From NCBI RefSeq assembly GCF_014197245.1, contig NZ_JACIFF010000008.1:124001-188000 (forward strand): a stretch of 64,000 bases of DNA, read 5' to 3'. Shown here piece by piece: positions 7,783 to 19,496 of the stretch. The stretch is from Neolewinella aquimaris. Its GTDB lineage: Bacteria; Bacteroidota; Bacteroidia; Chitinophagales; Saprospiraceae. The notes beneath the pieces were generated by a model. The model was not told the origin of the DNA. It saw nothing but the letters and a program-made list of their open reading frames with translations, and made no database searches. Position numbers and translations under genes: made by a program. Numbering within the stretch: the first letter of the stretch is position 1; each line of letters begins with the position of its first letter.

Positions 7783-8814
7783 ATGCCCACCGTAAAGAAT
7801 GCCCCCTGGGGCGACGCCCCCGCCGGCCCCGTACAGCGCTTCACCCTCGCCAACGATCGCGGCAATACGGTTCACATCCTTAACTACGGCGGCGTTGTGC
7901 AATCCATCCGCATCGACGGCAAGGAAATGGTGATCGGCTTTGATACACTGGAAGGCTACCTCGGCAAGCAACCCAACTACGGCGCCGTCATCGGCCGCTA
8001 CGCCAACCGGATCGGTGGGGCAAGCTTCAAGATCGACGATACTACCTACGAGCTGGTGGCCAACGACGGCGAACACCAGCTGCACGGCGGCCCGGAGGGC
8101 TTCAACACAAAGATCTGGGAGGCGGAAAGCAGCACTACCGATACGGAGGCCGTACTGCAGCTGTCTCTCCTGAGTTCCGACGGCGACATGGGCTTCCCAG
8201 GCAACCTCCATGTTATTTGCACCTACGAGTGGACGAACGACGACGCCCTGCGCATCCACTATTCCGCTACGACGGACAAGCCCACCGTAGTCAACCTCAC
8301 CAACCACAGCTACTTTAACCTCGGCAACGAAGCAACGGTACTCGGCCACACCCTGCGCCTCGACGCCAGCAGCTATACGCCGGTCTCCGATTCTCTGATT
8401 CCGACCGGCGACATCCTGCCGGTGGGCGGCACTCCCTTCGACTTCCGCGAGGAAAAGGTGGTGGGCAAAGATATTCGGGCCGACGATCCGCAGATCCAGC
8501 TGGCCGGGGGGTACGACCACAACTACGTAATCGACGAATACGACGGAACGCTGCGGGAGATCGCCCTGGTCACCGATCCGGAATCGGGCAGAAAACTGCG
8601 CTGCTTCACCTCCGAACCCGGGGTACAGCTCTTTACCACGAACTTCCCGGACGGTAAATTTTCCGCGCGGGGCGGTGCGCCACTGGTCCGCCACGCCGGC
8701 ATCTGTCTGGAAACCCAACACTTCCCGGATTCCCCCAACCGGGCAAATTTCGTCTCCCCCCTGCTGAAAGTCGGTGAAACCTACAACACGACCACCGTCT
8801 ACCGCTTTGAGTAA
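7783..8814 (+). CDS. galM: Aldose 1-epimerase (galactose mutarotase)
   Basis: This 343-aa enzyme interconverts alpha and beta anomers of aldoses such as galactose. Family signatures are complete: LNYGGVVQSI, PNYGAVIGRYANRI, the substrate-binding HQLHGGPEGFNTKIW, the catalytic His in NLTNHSYFNLG, GGYDHNYV, and the catalytic Glu in ICLETQHFPDSPN near the C-terminus. There is no signal peptide, so it acts in the cytoplasm. The start ATG at 7783 follows a 440-bp intergenic region. The small membrane protein and glycosyltransferase follow 16 nt downstream on the same strand and may be cotranscribed. Confidence 0.95.
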   Translation: MPTVKNAPWGDAPAGPVQRFTLANDRGNTVHILNYGGVVQSIRIDGKEMVIGFDTLEGYLGKQPNYGAVIGRYANRIGGASFKIDDTTYELVANDGEHQLHGGPEGFNTKIWEAESSTTDTEAVLQLSLLSSDGDMGFPGNLHVICTYEWTNDDALRIHYSATTDKPTVVNLTNHSYFNLGNEATVLGHTLRLDASSYTPVSDSLIPTGDILPVGGTPFDFREEKVVGKDIRADDPQIQLAGGYDHNYVIDEYDGTLREIALVTDPESGRKLRCFTSEPGVQLFTTNFPDGKFSARGGAPLVRHAGICLETQHFPDSPNRANFVSPLLKVGETYNTTTVYRFE

Positions 8815-8830
8815 CTAACCCTGATATGGC

Positions 8831-9157
8831 ATGACCCGTGAGCACAAACACGTCATCATTTACGGCGCATTCGGGCTACTGCTCGGGACCAAGATCGTCG
8901 AAGTACTCCTGACCCGCACCGACACCGGCATCATCGACTGGTGGCTGCTGCTGATCGGCGTTGGAGCGGCCATCGTCCACTACCTGCCCGTCAACGAAAA
9001 AAGTGAGCCCGGGGATGACACGCGTAAAAATGAGCCCAAATTCGGTGAAGAAGAAGATACCCTGGTGCTCCGTGATCATTCCCACCCTCAACGAAGCGGA
9101 TCACCTCGGCGCGACGCTGCGCCGGTTAACCGAAGCAGCCCCAGCCGCTTCCTATGA
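8831..9157 (+). CDS. Small two-helix membrane protein
   Basis: The ORF is 108 aa. The first 55 residues form two hydrophobic helices (VIIYGAFGLLLGTKIVEVLL and WWLLLIGVGAAIVHYLP), followed by a polar tail. From about 9015 it runs through the start of the glycosyltransferase gene in another frame, and its last 30 residues look like out-of-frame translation (HPQRSGSPRRDAAPVNRSSP). Either the true protein is shorter and lost its stop by a frameshift, or the overlap is real. Function unknown. Confidence 0.5.
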   Translation: MTREHKHVIIYGAFGLLLGTKIVEVLLTRTDTGIIDWWLLLIGVGAAIVHYLPVNEKSEPGDDTRKNEPKFGEEEDTLVLRDHSHPQRSGSPRRDAAPVNRSSPSRFL

Positions 9158-9728
9158 GGTCATCGTAGTAGATGGAGGCAGCACGGATGCTACCCAGGAC
9201 ATTGCGCGCCGCCACGGCGCACGGATCATTCACGGCACCCGCGGACGCGCCCAGCAAATGAATGCGGGTGCCGAAGTAGCCCACGGTGAAAGCCTCTATT
9301 TTCTGCACGCCGATACCCTGCCGCCGCCGGACTGGTGCACCCGCTTACGGGAAAGCCGGGGCGTACCCTGCTGTTTCCGTTTGCGCTTTGCCGGCCAGGA
9401 GACCATGCCGTGGCTGCGCCTCTATTCCTTCTTTACCCGCTTCGACGTCGATGCCTTCCGCTTCGGTGACCAGTCGCTGTGGGTCAGCCGCACGGACTTC
9501 CTTGCCGTCGGTGGATTCCCCGACTGGCGCCTGCTGGAAGACAACCGCATGGTACGCAATCTAAGGCAACACTGTGGGGATTTTCGCATCCTCGACGGCC
9601 ACGTCACGACCTCCCCGCGCAAGTACGTGCGGAATGGATTCGTGTACACCCAAATGGTCTATACCCTGCTGTACACTCTCTACCGGCTGGGGGTGGGTCA
9701 GCAGCGGCTGCTGGCAATCTACGCGCGC

Positions 9729-9740
<12 letters not shown>
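9015..9740 (+). CDS. Family 2 glycosyltransferase (TIGR04283-like)
   Basis: A GT-A fold glycosyltransferase of about 241 aa. Motifs are SVIIPTLNEADHLGATLRRL, VIVVDGGSTDAT, GRAQQMNAGA and the metal-binding LHADTLPP. The later FRFGDQSLWVSRTDF and LLEDNRMVRNLR are typical of the TIGR04283 subgroup, often seen with radical-SAM/selenodomain clusters, though none is here. Starts at 9015 or 9030 are possible; 8961 would precede the conserved fold by too much. It overlaps the small membrane protein by about 140 nt and the end of the convergent trehalose synthase gene by 12 nt. Substrates unknown. Confidence 0.85.
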
Positions 9741-13013
<3,273 letters not shown>

Positions 13014-13248
13014 AGAGGGGATAGCAATTTCCGGGTACGGGTTACAGAACGGAAGGTAGGTAGTTTTGTGCGTTGGAGGAAGGCGAAGGAAAATGTTGCG
13101 GGGGCGCGGGAGCAATGAAGGCGGCAAGCGTGCACTACGGGGCACCAAATAACCGGCCCCGGCCCCGAATTACACCGGACCGATGGTTGCGCAGTATGGG
13201 GTAGCTGACCGAATTTACAGCACCGAACAACACCCTTAAACACACCTT

Positions 13249-14925
13249 ATGCCTTGCTTCAACCCCCTTATCCTCCTGTTTCTCTGCTTGCCCGTCACCT
13301 TCGTACAGGCCCAGAACGGTTCCCTGCCCGACGCCCTCCACCAGGTCGAAGACGCCCTGGAAACGGTGGAGACCGACCGGTACCGCTACGAACAGGAACT
13401 CACCTTCACGCCAGATCGCCCGTGGGAGGTCACCCTCGCAATTACCACCATTAATCAGAAAAACGACAGGGCGGAAACGTTGACGTATTCCCTTAACCTG
13501 GCGGACCTGGACCCGCGCCTCGTGAACTACGAAGACGAGCGCGACCAGCAACGGGTCGTACTGAAAACCCGCAATCGGCAACCCTTTATCCGCGTGACCG
13601 AGGAGGACGGCTCCGTCGATTACGAATCGGAAGTCAACCTATGGTCGCCGGAAATCGACCGTGCCAAGACCCTCCGCGATCACTTCCGGGAAGCCATCCC
13701 CCTGGCCGAAACCGCCTGGGAAGCCGACTTCACCCCGGGAGATAACCTTACCGACCTGCAGCAGTGGATGCACGAAGCCGTCCGCCCGTTCGAGCGGGAA
13801 GCCACCACGATCGACGTACAGTGGGAACCCGACGCTCAGCTCAGCGATGTGGTTACCCTCACGGTTACCGATCCGGATAAGGAGGAAACGACGCAGTACC
13901 ACTTCAGCCTGGCCGATGTCGCAAGAAATACGGTGGAAGTGAAGGTGAGCCGGGGCGACGTCAGCGTACAGCTAGCAGCCATCGGGCGGGAAGACCTCAT
14001 CGAGGAAAGCGACGGGGAAGGGTCGCTACAGTACACCGATGGACTAGACCTACCCGTCAGCGGACTCGATGAGGCGCGGCGGCTCATGCAGTCGCTTGCC
14101 GCCGCCCTGCCCCTGGCCCAGGAATCCCGCGACGCCCGCATGCCCCAGCCCACGGAACTCGCCGGCGCACTTACCCAACTGGCGGAACTGGTCACGGGCA
14201 CCGTCACCCCCGACGCCGAGATCGAGGCCACCCTGGCCGCCGAACCCCTGGCAACTCTGGAGACGTCCCGCACCGACCTCGGCAAGTCGGAAGTAAAAAC
14301 ATCCAGGCACCTGTTCGCCTTCGCCGACCTCGATCCGGCAAAGCTGACGCTGAATACCCGCCGCGGAGAACTGGCCGTAGTTGCCACCACCACCCGGGGA
14401 GCCGATTACGTCCAGTACTGGGAAGACGACGAGATGAAGGGGTACGACGATGAAGTTGCCTTCCCGGTCCGCTCCTTGGAGGATTCCCGCAAGGTCCGCA
14501 CACTTCTGCCCTTCATCATCGAGCACGCACGGGAGCTGCCCGTAGTCGCTCAGGACATGCCTTGGCTCCAGTCCGCCCTGGAGACACCGGACGAGGAATC
14601 CTTCACCCAGGAACTGTCCCTACAGAGCGATGCCCAGGGCGACTGCCAGTGGAGCTTCCTGCTCACCGAATCCGGCCGGAAAACCAGCGAGACCCTCTAC
14701 GAATTCAACCTCTACGACCTCGACGCCGCCAAGATCGACATCGAGGTCAAGGGCGGCAAGCTAAGCCTCACCATCCCTACCCTCTCCCGCGAAAAGATCA
14801 TCAACGTATACAAGGACAACGAGCCCGCCTTCACCGAAGAAATGCAGTGGCGCTTCACCAGCCTCTCCGACGCACGCACGGCCGCCGAAACCCTCCGGGC
14901 CCGCATCGCCGCCTGCCCCAACTAG
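13249..14925 (+). CDS. Secreted protein built of four internal repeats
   Basis: This 558-aa protein has a signal peptide (LILLFLCLPVTFVQAQN). The rest consists of four divergent tandem repeats of about 130 residues. Each has a beta-rich segment ending in a shared anchor: YSLNLADLDPRLV, YHFSLADVARNTVEV, LFAFADLDPAKLTL and YEFNLYDLDAAKIDI. Each anchor is followed by a strand pair and then a helix with DEAR/EDSR/SDAR (SGLDEARRLM, RSLEDSRKVR, TSLSDARTAAETL). No known family recognised; the repeat unit may be a ligand- or protein-binding domain. The gene is intact with codon use like the core, divergent from treS and followed by repeat DNA. Confidence 0.8.
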   Translation: MPCFNPLILLFLCLPVTFVQAQNGSLPDALHQVEDALETVETDRYRYEQELTFTPDRPWEVTLAITTINQKNDRAETLTYSLNLADLDPRLVNYEDERDQQRVVLKTRNRQPFIRVTEEDGSVDYESEVNLWSPEIDRAKTLRDHFREAIPLAETAWEADFTPGDNLTDLQQWMHEAVRPFEREATTIDVQWEPDAQLSDVVTLTVTDPDKEETTQYHFSLADVARNTVEVKVSRGDVSVQLAAIGREDLIEESDGEGSLQYTDGLDLPVSGLDEARRLMQSLAAALPLAQESRDARMPQPTELAGALTQLAELVTGTVTPDAEIEATLAAEPLATLETSRTDLGKSEVKTSRHLFAFADLDPAKLTLNTRRGELAVVATTTRGADYVQYWEDDEMKGYDDEVAFPVRSLEDSRKVRTLLPFIIEHARELPVVAQDMPWLQSALETPDEESFTQELSLQSDAQGDCQWSFLLTESGRKTSETLYEFNLYDLDAAKIDIEVKGGKLSLTIPTLSREKIINVYKDNEPAFTEEMQWRFTSLSDARTAAETLRARIAACPN

Positions 14926-15016
14926 TACAATGCTGCCTCCCCCGATAGCTATCGGGGCGAAAGTACAATGCTGCCTCCCCCGATAGCTATCGGGGCGAAA
15001 GTACAAAGCTGCCTCC
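14924..15016. repeat. 38-bp tandem repeat with 18-bp palindrome
   Basis: Two identical 38-bp units (14924-14961, 14962-14999) and a partial third (from 15000) each begin AGTACAATGCTGCCTCC and contain the perfect palindrome CCCCGATAGCTATCGGGG. The palindrome recurs, with one changed base pair in the centre, at 18757-18775 after the helicase gene. The array starts inside the stop codon region of the 558-aa gene and could act as its terminator, although no T-run follows. Confidence 0.9.
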
Positions 15017-15050
15017 GGCAGCGATGTCCGACGCTGCCTCCGGCAGCGAC
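15008..15050. repeat. Two GCTGCC-tcc-GGCAGC hairpins
   Basis: Two copies of the perfect hairpin GCTGCCTCCGGCAGC, 25 bp apart, follow the 38-bp array. They belong to the variable-stem hairpin family described at 19350-19435 (same loop tcc/gga, different stem). Confidence 0.75.
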
Positions 15051-15096
15051 ACCAATAGCTATCGGGGGCAATGTCCACCGACCACGCGCGCAATCA

Positions 15097-15122
15097 CAGG
15101 GTCGGCTTGAAAAGCCTCAACC
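15097..15122. repeat. Half copy of the compound palindromic element
   Basis: CAGGGTCGGCTTGAAAAGCC followed by TCAACC equals the right arm of the elements at 2721, 21874 and 24373; the left arm is absent. It sits just before the helicase promoter. Confidence 0.7.
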
Positions 15123-15145
15123 TTAAAGTCCCGCCACCATATCCA

Positions 15146-15153
15146 TACCTTTA
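15146..15153 (+). promoter_or_regulatory. -7 box TACCTTTA abutting the helicase start
   Basis: TACCTTTA matches the Bacteroidota -7 consensus TAnnTTTG and lies only four bases (TCCC) before the ATG at 15158. A transcription start at the usual distance would fall on the start codon, giving a leaderless mRNA. No good -33 box is seen. Confidence 0.5.
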
Positions 15154-15157
15154 TCCC

Positions 15158-18100
15158 ATGCCACGCAACGACTACTGGGGATGGTCGCACCGCCCCGCCC
15201 CCCAGGCCAAAACCGGCAGCTACCGGCGCAAGTACGGCACCAGCTGGTGGGGCAAGGAATTTCTCTCCGCCCTGCAGCGACTCGACTATTCCGGCCGCCT
15301 GAGCCGCGGGCAAACCTACGCGAACAAGGGGCTGGTCGAAGAGATGAAGCAGCCGGCTCCGGGCCGCATCACCGCGGCCGTACAGGGCAGTATGCCGCGG
15401 CCGTATGCGGTCACCTTCGACTGGCAGCCCTGGCAACCGCAGGAAGGAAAGATCATCGTCGAGGAGATCCGCAAGAATCCCGCCCTGCTCGGCCAATTGC
15501 TGACCGGCGCGCTCCCCGAAGAAATCATGCAGCTGCTGAAGGACCGGGGAATGACCATCTTCCCGGACACCTTCGCGGAGCTGCGGGCTAAGTGCAGCTG
15601 TCCCGACTGGGCCGTCCCCTGCAAACACATGGCCGCCGTCATTTACGTCATGGCCGGAGCGATCGACAACGACCCCTTCGAGTTGTTCCGAATGCGCGGC
15701 CTGGACCTCCGCGCGGAACTGGTCGGTACCCAGGATGAAGCCATACTCGAATCCGACGCGCCCCCGCTACTCGCGGACTTGCTGCAACCGGTTGCCGGCA
15801 TCCCGCCCTTTCAGTGGGACGAAGAACTCGCAACGAGCATCGACTTCGGCGGCATCACCGACGGCGGGTGGCAGGCGGTGCGGAGACTGCCGACCGATCC
15901 GGCCTTCGATTCGGCGGGCGACTTCCCCTCTTACGTGGAAAAAATCTTTACGACTTCCGCCCGGTTCGCCGACCGGCTCTGGCTGCGGGACGATAGCAAA
16001 AGCGGCAAGGCCGGTGAATTACTTCCCCCCGGCGGTCAGCTCGAACTGCACCTGAACGCCGATTTACAGCCGACCACCTTTGCCGCCTACAACGACGAGG
16101 ACGAGCCACTCCTGGAAATCCGTACCGAAGCGGGCCTACTCGACTGGCTACTGCAGGTCGAGCAGCTGGAACGCCACCAACTCAACAAGGAGGCCCGCAG
16201 CCTGCTGCTCGGCTTTCAATTGGCGCGGACGCTGGTCCAACGTAAATCGTTCGTGCCGCGCCTTTTGGTGGGCTCAGAAGGTGCTTACCTGGTGCAGTAC
16301 GTGCCCGCTACCGCCGACGATACCGCGCGGGACATACTGGATAAGTTTTACCGGCTCACCGCCCCTACCCTGCTGTACTATGTAGACCCGGAGGGTACCT
16401 TCCTCGAGTTTCGTGCCGATCGCGAGGGAGAACAGTTGCTCGCTACCCTGATGGGCTGCATCATTCGGCGGGCGACGGAAAAGCTGACGGGCGACACCCC
16501 GGCGCGGCGACTCTTCCTCCTCGGTCCGGCAGAACGATTCACGCTGGTCGGAACGGAGGGATTCGGCGCGGCCATTCACCGCTGGCTGGGACAGTTGTAC
16601 CTGGCGGATCGGCGCTTTCGCCCCATCGTAAAGGTGGAAGAGGGCACGGACGGCCTGACCGTAGAAGTGCTGATCGACGACCGGGAAGCAGCCGGGAAGC
16701 AACCGCCGGTCCCGCTGGCGGAATGGCTTCCGGGAGCCGAACGACACGATCGGCTAACGATCATCAAAACCCTCTCATTCCTCTCCGGCCACTTCCCGGA
16801 ACTGCACGTTTACCTGGCCGGAAACGGCAACTCGCCCATGCGCTTTACGGTCGCTAAATTCGCCCCCGTGCTTACCGCCGTACTGCCGAGCATGGAGGCT
16901 CTGGGCGTGCGGGTGCTGCTGCCCGGTGCGCTGCGTAAACTGCTGCGTCCGGCACTGGGACTCAGCGCGCAGACCAAACCGGGCACCGAAGTCTTCGAGC
17001 TATCCGGAATCATCTCACTCGACAACATCTTATCCTTCAGTTGGCAGGCCGCCCTGGGTGATGAACTCATTACGGAGGCCGAATTTAGAAAGCTCGTAGG
17101 TACGGCGAACGGTCTCGTGAAGTTTAAGGAAAACTACGTTCTGCTCGACGAAGCCGAAGTCGCCCGCTTGCTCAAAGCCCTCGATGCGGGAGAACCCGCC
17201 CTCAAACCCCACGAACGGCTGGAGGCTCTATTTACCGAAGAATACGATGGGGCACCCGTGCGGATCGGCCCGGAACTGCGGAAGTTGATCGACGGCTTGA
17301 GAAACGGTCCGGCTCCCGCCCCGCCCGCCGGCCTGCAGGCCACCCTGCGCCCCTACCAGTCGCGCGGCTACGCCTGGTTGCACACCAATGCCGGGCTCGG
17401 CTTTGGCTCCGTTCTTGCCGACGATATGGGCCTGGGCAAAACCCTGCAGGTCATCACCCTACTGCTGAAGTACGCCGAAGAGGGTCTGCTGAACCGAGAA
17501 AAGGCGATCATCGTAGTACCTACCAGTCTGCTCGGGAACTGGCACCGGGAGATGGTACGCTTTGCTCCTGCGCTTCGCGCCCAAGTCTACCACGGAAGTC
17601 AGCGCAAGCTGCCGGAGACGGACGATTATGAGGTGTTGCTCACGACCTACGGCATTGCCCGCACCGAAGAAACGACCCTGGGAAAACTCGCCTGGCGGGT
17701 GCTGGTCATCGATGAGGCACAGAACATTAAGAATCCCATGGCGAAACAGACCCGCGCCGTGAAGAAACTAAAGGCCCCGGTACGCATTGCCATGAGCGGC
17801 ACCCCGGTGGAAAACCGCCTACTCGATTACTGGAGCTTGCTCGATTTTACCCTCCCCAAATTTCTCGGCTCCCGCAAGCACTTCAACGAGCACTATGGCC
17901 GGCCCATCCAGGGTGAGCACGACCAACGGGCCGCGGCCCGCTTTCAGAAGTTGACGGCCCCCTTCGTCCTGCGCCGCCTGAAGACCGACAAAAGCATCAT
18001 CAGCGACCTGCCCGACAAGGTAGTCCAGACCGAATACTGCGCCCTCACCGCCGAGCAAACGGCCCTGTACCAGAGCATTCTGGAGGAAAACATGCGGCTG

Positions 18101-18745
18101 GTCAGGGAATCGGAAGACGGCATCGGTCGCCAGGGGCTCATCCTAAAACTCATCACCGCCCTCAAGCAGTGTTGCAATCACCCGGCCCAGTTCCTGAAGC
18201 AGGGTGCCGCCGATTTCACCCGCAGCGGCAAGGGCCTGCTGCTACACGAGCGGCTCACCGGTATCCTCGAGAACAACGACAAGGCCATCATCTTCACCCA
18301 GTACCGGGAAATGGGTGAACTCCTACAGCAGATGATCCGCGACAGTTTCGGCCTCGATACCCCCTTCCTCCACGGCGGCACTGCGACCAAGGACCGCGAC
18401 GGAATGGTCGAGCGGTTTCAGACCGACACCGACTGCCCCTTGCTCCTCATCAGCATCAAGGCTGGCGGGACGGGCCTCAACCTCACCGCCGCCAACCACG
18501 TCATCCACTACGACCTCTGGTGGAACCCCGCCGTCGAAGCCCAGGCCACCGACCGCGCCTACCGCATCGGCCAGCAGCGGACGGTCTTCGTACACCGCCT
18601 CGTCACCGAGCGCACCTTCGAGGAGAAGATCGACCAGCTCATCCAGTCTAAACAAGAGGTAGCCGACCTCAGCGTAGTCGAAGGTGAAAAGAGCCTCGGC
18701 AAGATGACGAACCGGGAGATCGGGGAGCTGGTGCGGCTGGGGTAG
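15158..18745 (+). CDS. SNF2-family helicase with SWIM zinc finger
   Basis: A 1195-aa Swi2/Snf2-type ATP-dependent DNA translocase. The SWIM zinc finger CSCPDWAVPCKH is at about residues 146-157. A long middle region follows, then the helicase core: Walker A ADDMGLGKTLQ near 755, Walker B VIDEAQNIKNP, AMSGTPVENRLLDYWSLLDF, FLHGGTATKDRD, and the C-terminal motifs GGTGLNLTAANHVIHYD and QATDRAYRIGQQRTVFVHRL. Such bacterial proteins (HepA/RapA-like) are thought to remodel DNA- or RNA-polymerase-bound complexes. The start at 15158 was chosen because it opens the conserved MPRNDYWGW region and has a -7 box directly in front. It is a single-gene unit. Confidence 0.93.
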   Translation: MPRNDYWGWSHRPAPQAKTGSYRRKYGTSWWGKEFLSALQRLDYSGRLSRGQTYANKGLVEEMKQPAPGRITAAVQGSMPRPYAVTFDWQPWQPQEGKIIVEEIRKNPALLGQLLTGALPEEIMQLLKDRGMTIFPDTFAELRAKCSCPDWAVPCKHMAAVIYVMAGAIDNDPFELFRMRGLDLRAELVGTQDEAILESDAPPLLADLLQPVAGIPPFQWDEELATSIDFGGITDGGWQAVRRLPTDPAFDSAGDFPSYVEKIFTTSARFADRLWLRDDSKSGKAGELLPPGGQLELHLNADLQPTTFAAYNDEDEPLLEIRTEAGLLDWLLQVEQLERHQLNKEARSLLLGFQLARTLVQRKSFVPRLLVGSEGAYLVQYVPATADDTARDILDKFYRLTAPTLLYYVDPEGTFLEFRADREGEQLLATLMGCIIRRATEKLTGDTPARRLFLLGPAERFTLVGTEGFGAAIHRWLGQLYLADRRFRPIVKVEEGTDGLTVEVLIDDREAAGKQPPVPLAEWLPGAERHDRLTIIKTLSFLSGHFPELHVYLAGNGNSPMRFTVAKFAPVLTAVLPSMEALGVRVLLPGALRKLLRPALGLSAQTKPGTEVFELSGIISLDNILSFSWQAALGDELITEAEFRKLVGTANGLVKFKENYVLLDEAEVARLLKALDAGEPALKPHERLEALFTEEYDGAPVRIGPELRKLIDGLRNGPAPAPPAGLQATLRPYQSRGYAWLHTNAGLGFGSVLADDMGLGKTLQVITLLLKYAEEGLLNREKAIIVVPTSLLGNWHREMVRFAPALRAQVYHGSQRKLPETDDYEVLLTTYGIARTEETTLGKLAWRVLVIDEAQNIKNPMAKQTRAVKKLKAPVRIAMSGTPVENRLLDYWSLLDFTLPKFLGSRKHFNEHYGRPIQGEHDQRAAARFQKLTAPFVLRRLKTDKSIISDLPDKVVQTEYCALTAEQTALYQSILEENMRLVRESEDGIGRQGLILKLITALKQCCNHPAQFLKQGAADFTRSGKGLLLHERLTGILENNDKAIIFTQYREMGELLQQMIRDSFGLDTPFLHGGTATKDRDGMVERFQTDTDCPLLLISIKAGGTGLNLTAANHVIHYDLWWNPAVEAQATDRAYRIGQQRTVFVHRLVTERTFEEKIDQLIQSKQEVADLSVVEGEKSLGKMTNREIGELVRLG

Positions 18746-18756
18746 AACGCGGTCTC

Positions 18757-18805
18757 CCCCGATAGTTATCGGGGCGAAAGGACGATGCAGCCTCCGGCTG
18801 CGCGC
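18757..18805. repeat. Palindrome and variable-stem hairpin after the helicase gene
   Basis: CCCCGATAGTTATCGGGG (one base off the palindrome at 14941) is followed by GACGATGCAGCCTCCGGCTG, a hairpin with stem GCAGCC/GGCTGC in the reverse orientation of the copy at 19350. Possibly a transcription end for the helicase gene. Confidence 0.7.
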
Positions 18806-18829
18806 TATGATTGCAGTTGTCACTGCATC

Positions 18830-19259
18830 CTACCATTCTTCTTCGTATCGATACTCCCGATGATATTCAAAAAATGATTTGTCTATCCGGTGTGCCGTAT
18901 GAACATGTAATTTTCCTGGTTCCCCAATCAGGTCAAAATTATCTAAAACCGCAAATCCTGCCTAGTCAAATTTGACGTGGTAGTTTGGACACAAACAAAG
19001 TAGGTTGGATAAATCTTCTGGTCCATTATGGGGAGCTCCTAAAGGCACCTCCGTGGCCGGTATAAACGATTACAGTTTCAAGGTCAAGATCATCTTCGTA
19101 CCCTCCACTTAAAACAATCGAATCCGCTCCTTCAGCCTGTGATCCTGAAATCCCGGCCTGCCTCGGTCGGTGGACAAGGGAAAGTGAAAGCTCAACTCTG
19201 TTTTCAAATGTTTGACCTTCAATGATGCCTGGTATAGCTCCGAATAGTCTTTTACTCAT
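18830..19259 (-). pseudogene. SRA (YDG)-HNH endonuclease with internal deletion
   Basis: From the ATG at 19259 the frame encodes an SRA domain: RLFGAIPGIIEGQTFENRVE, VHRPRQAGISGSQAEGADSI, VLSGGYEDDLDLE and VIVYTGHGG. It then breaks. The other frame gives GAPHNGPEDLSNLLCLCPNY then HVKFD, a stop, AGFAVLDNFDLIGEPGKLHV and FFEYHREYRY, which is the HNH nuclease C-terminus. The central part is deleted, the two parts are out of frame, and the HNH part has a nonsense codon. SRA-HNH proteins usually restrict DNA carrying modified cytosine. The whole unit is AT-rich and dead. Confidence 0.8.
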
Positions 19260-19349
19260 TGGTTAGCACGGTATGGGTTGAAACAGACAGGTTTATGAGT
19301 CAATCGCCAACTAGCTCAGTTTACTTTTGCGATACAATATCAACCAGCG

Positions 19350-19435
19350 CAGCCGGAGGCTGCATCGGACATCGCGGTTGCAAACCGCATCGTACAGTCG
19401 GCCGTCACCAGCGCGGCCAGAGGCCGCATCGTACG
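19350..19435. repeat. Three hairpins with different stems and a common 3' tag
   Basis: GCAGCC-gga-GGCTGC (19350-19364), GCGGTT-gca-AACCGC (19375-19389) and GCGGCC-aga-GGCCGC (19414-19428) are each followed by ATCGgAC or ATCGtAC. The stems differ but remain fully complementary, so the structure rather than the sequence is kept. They lie between the SRA-HNH remnant and the GH92 gene. Confidence 0.8.
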
Positions 19436-19496
19436 ACCGTAGGGAGCATCCACGCAAATTTCAAATTGTAAATTCAGCTATTGTAAATTGTAAATT

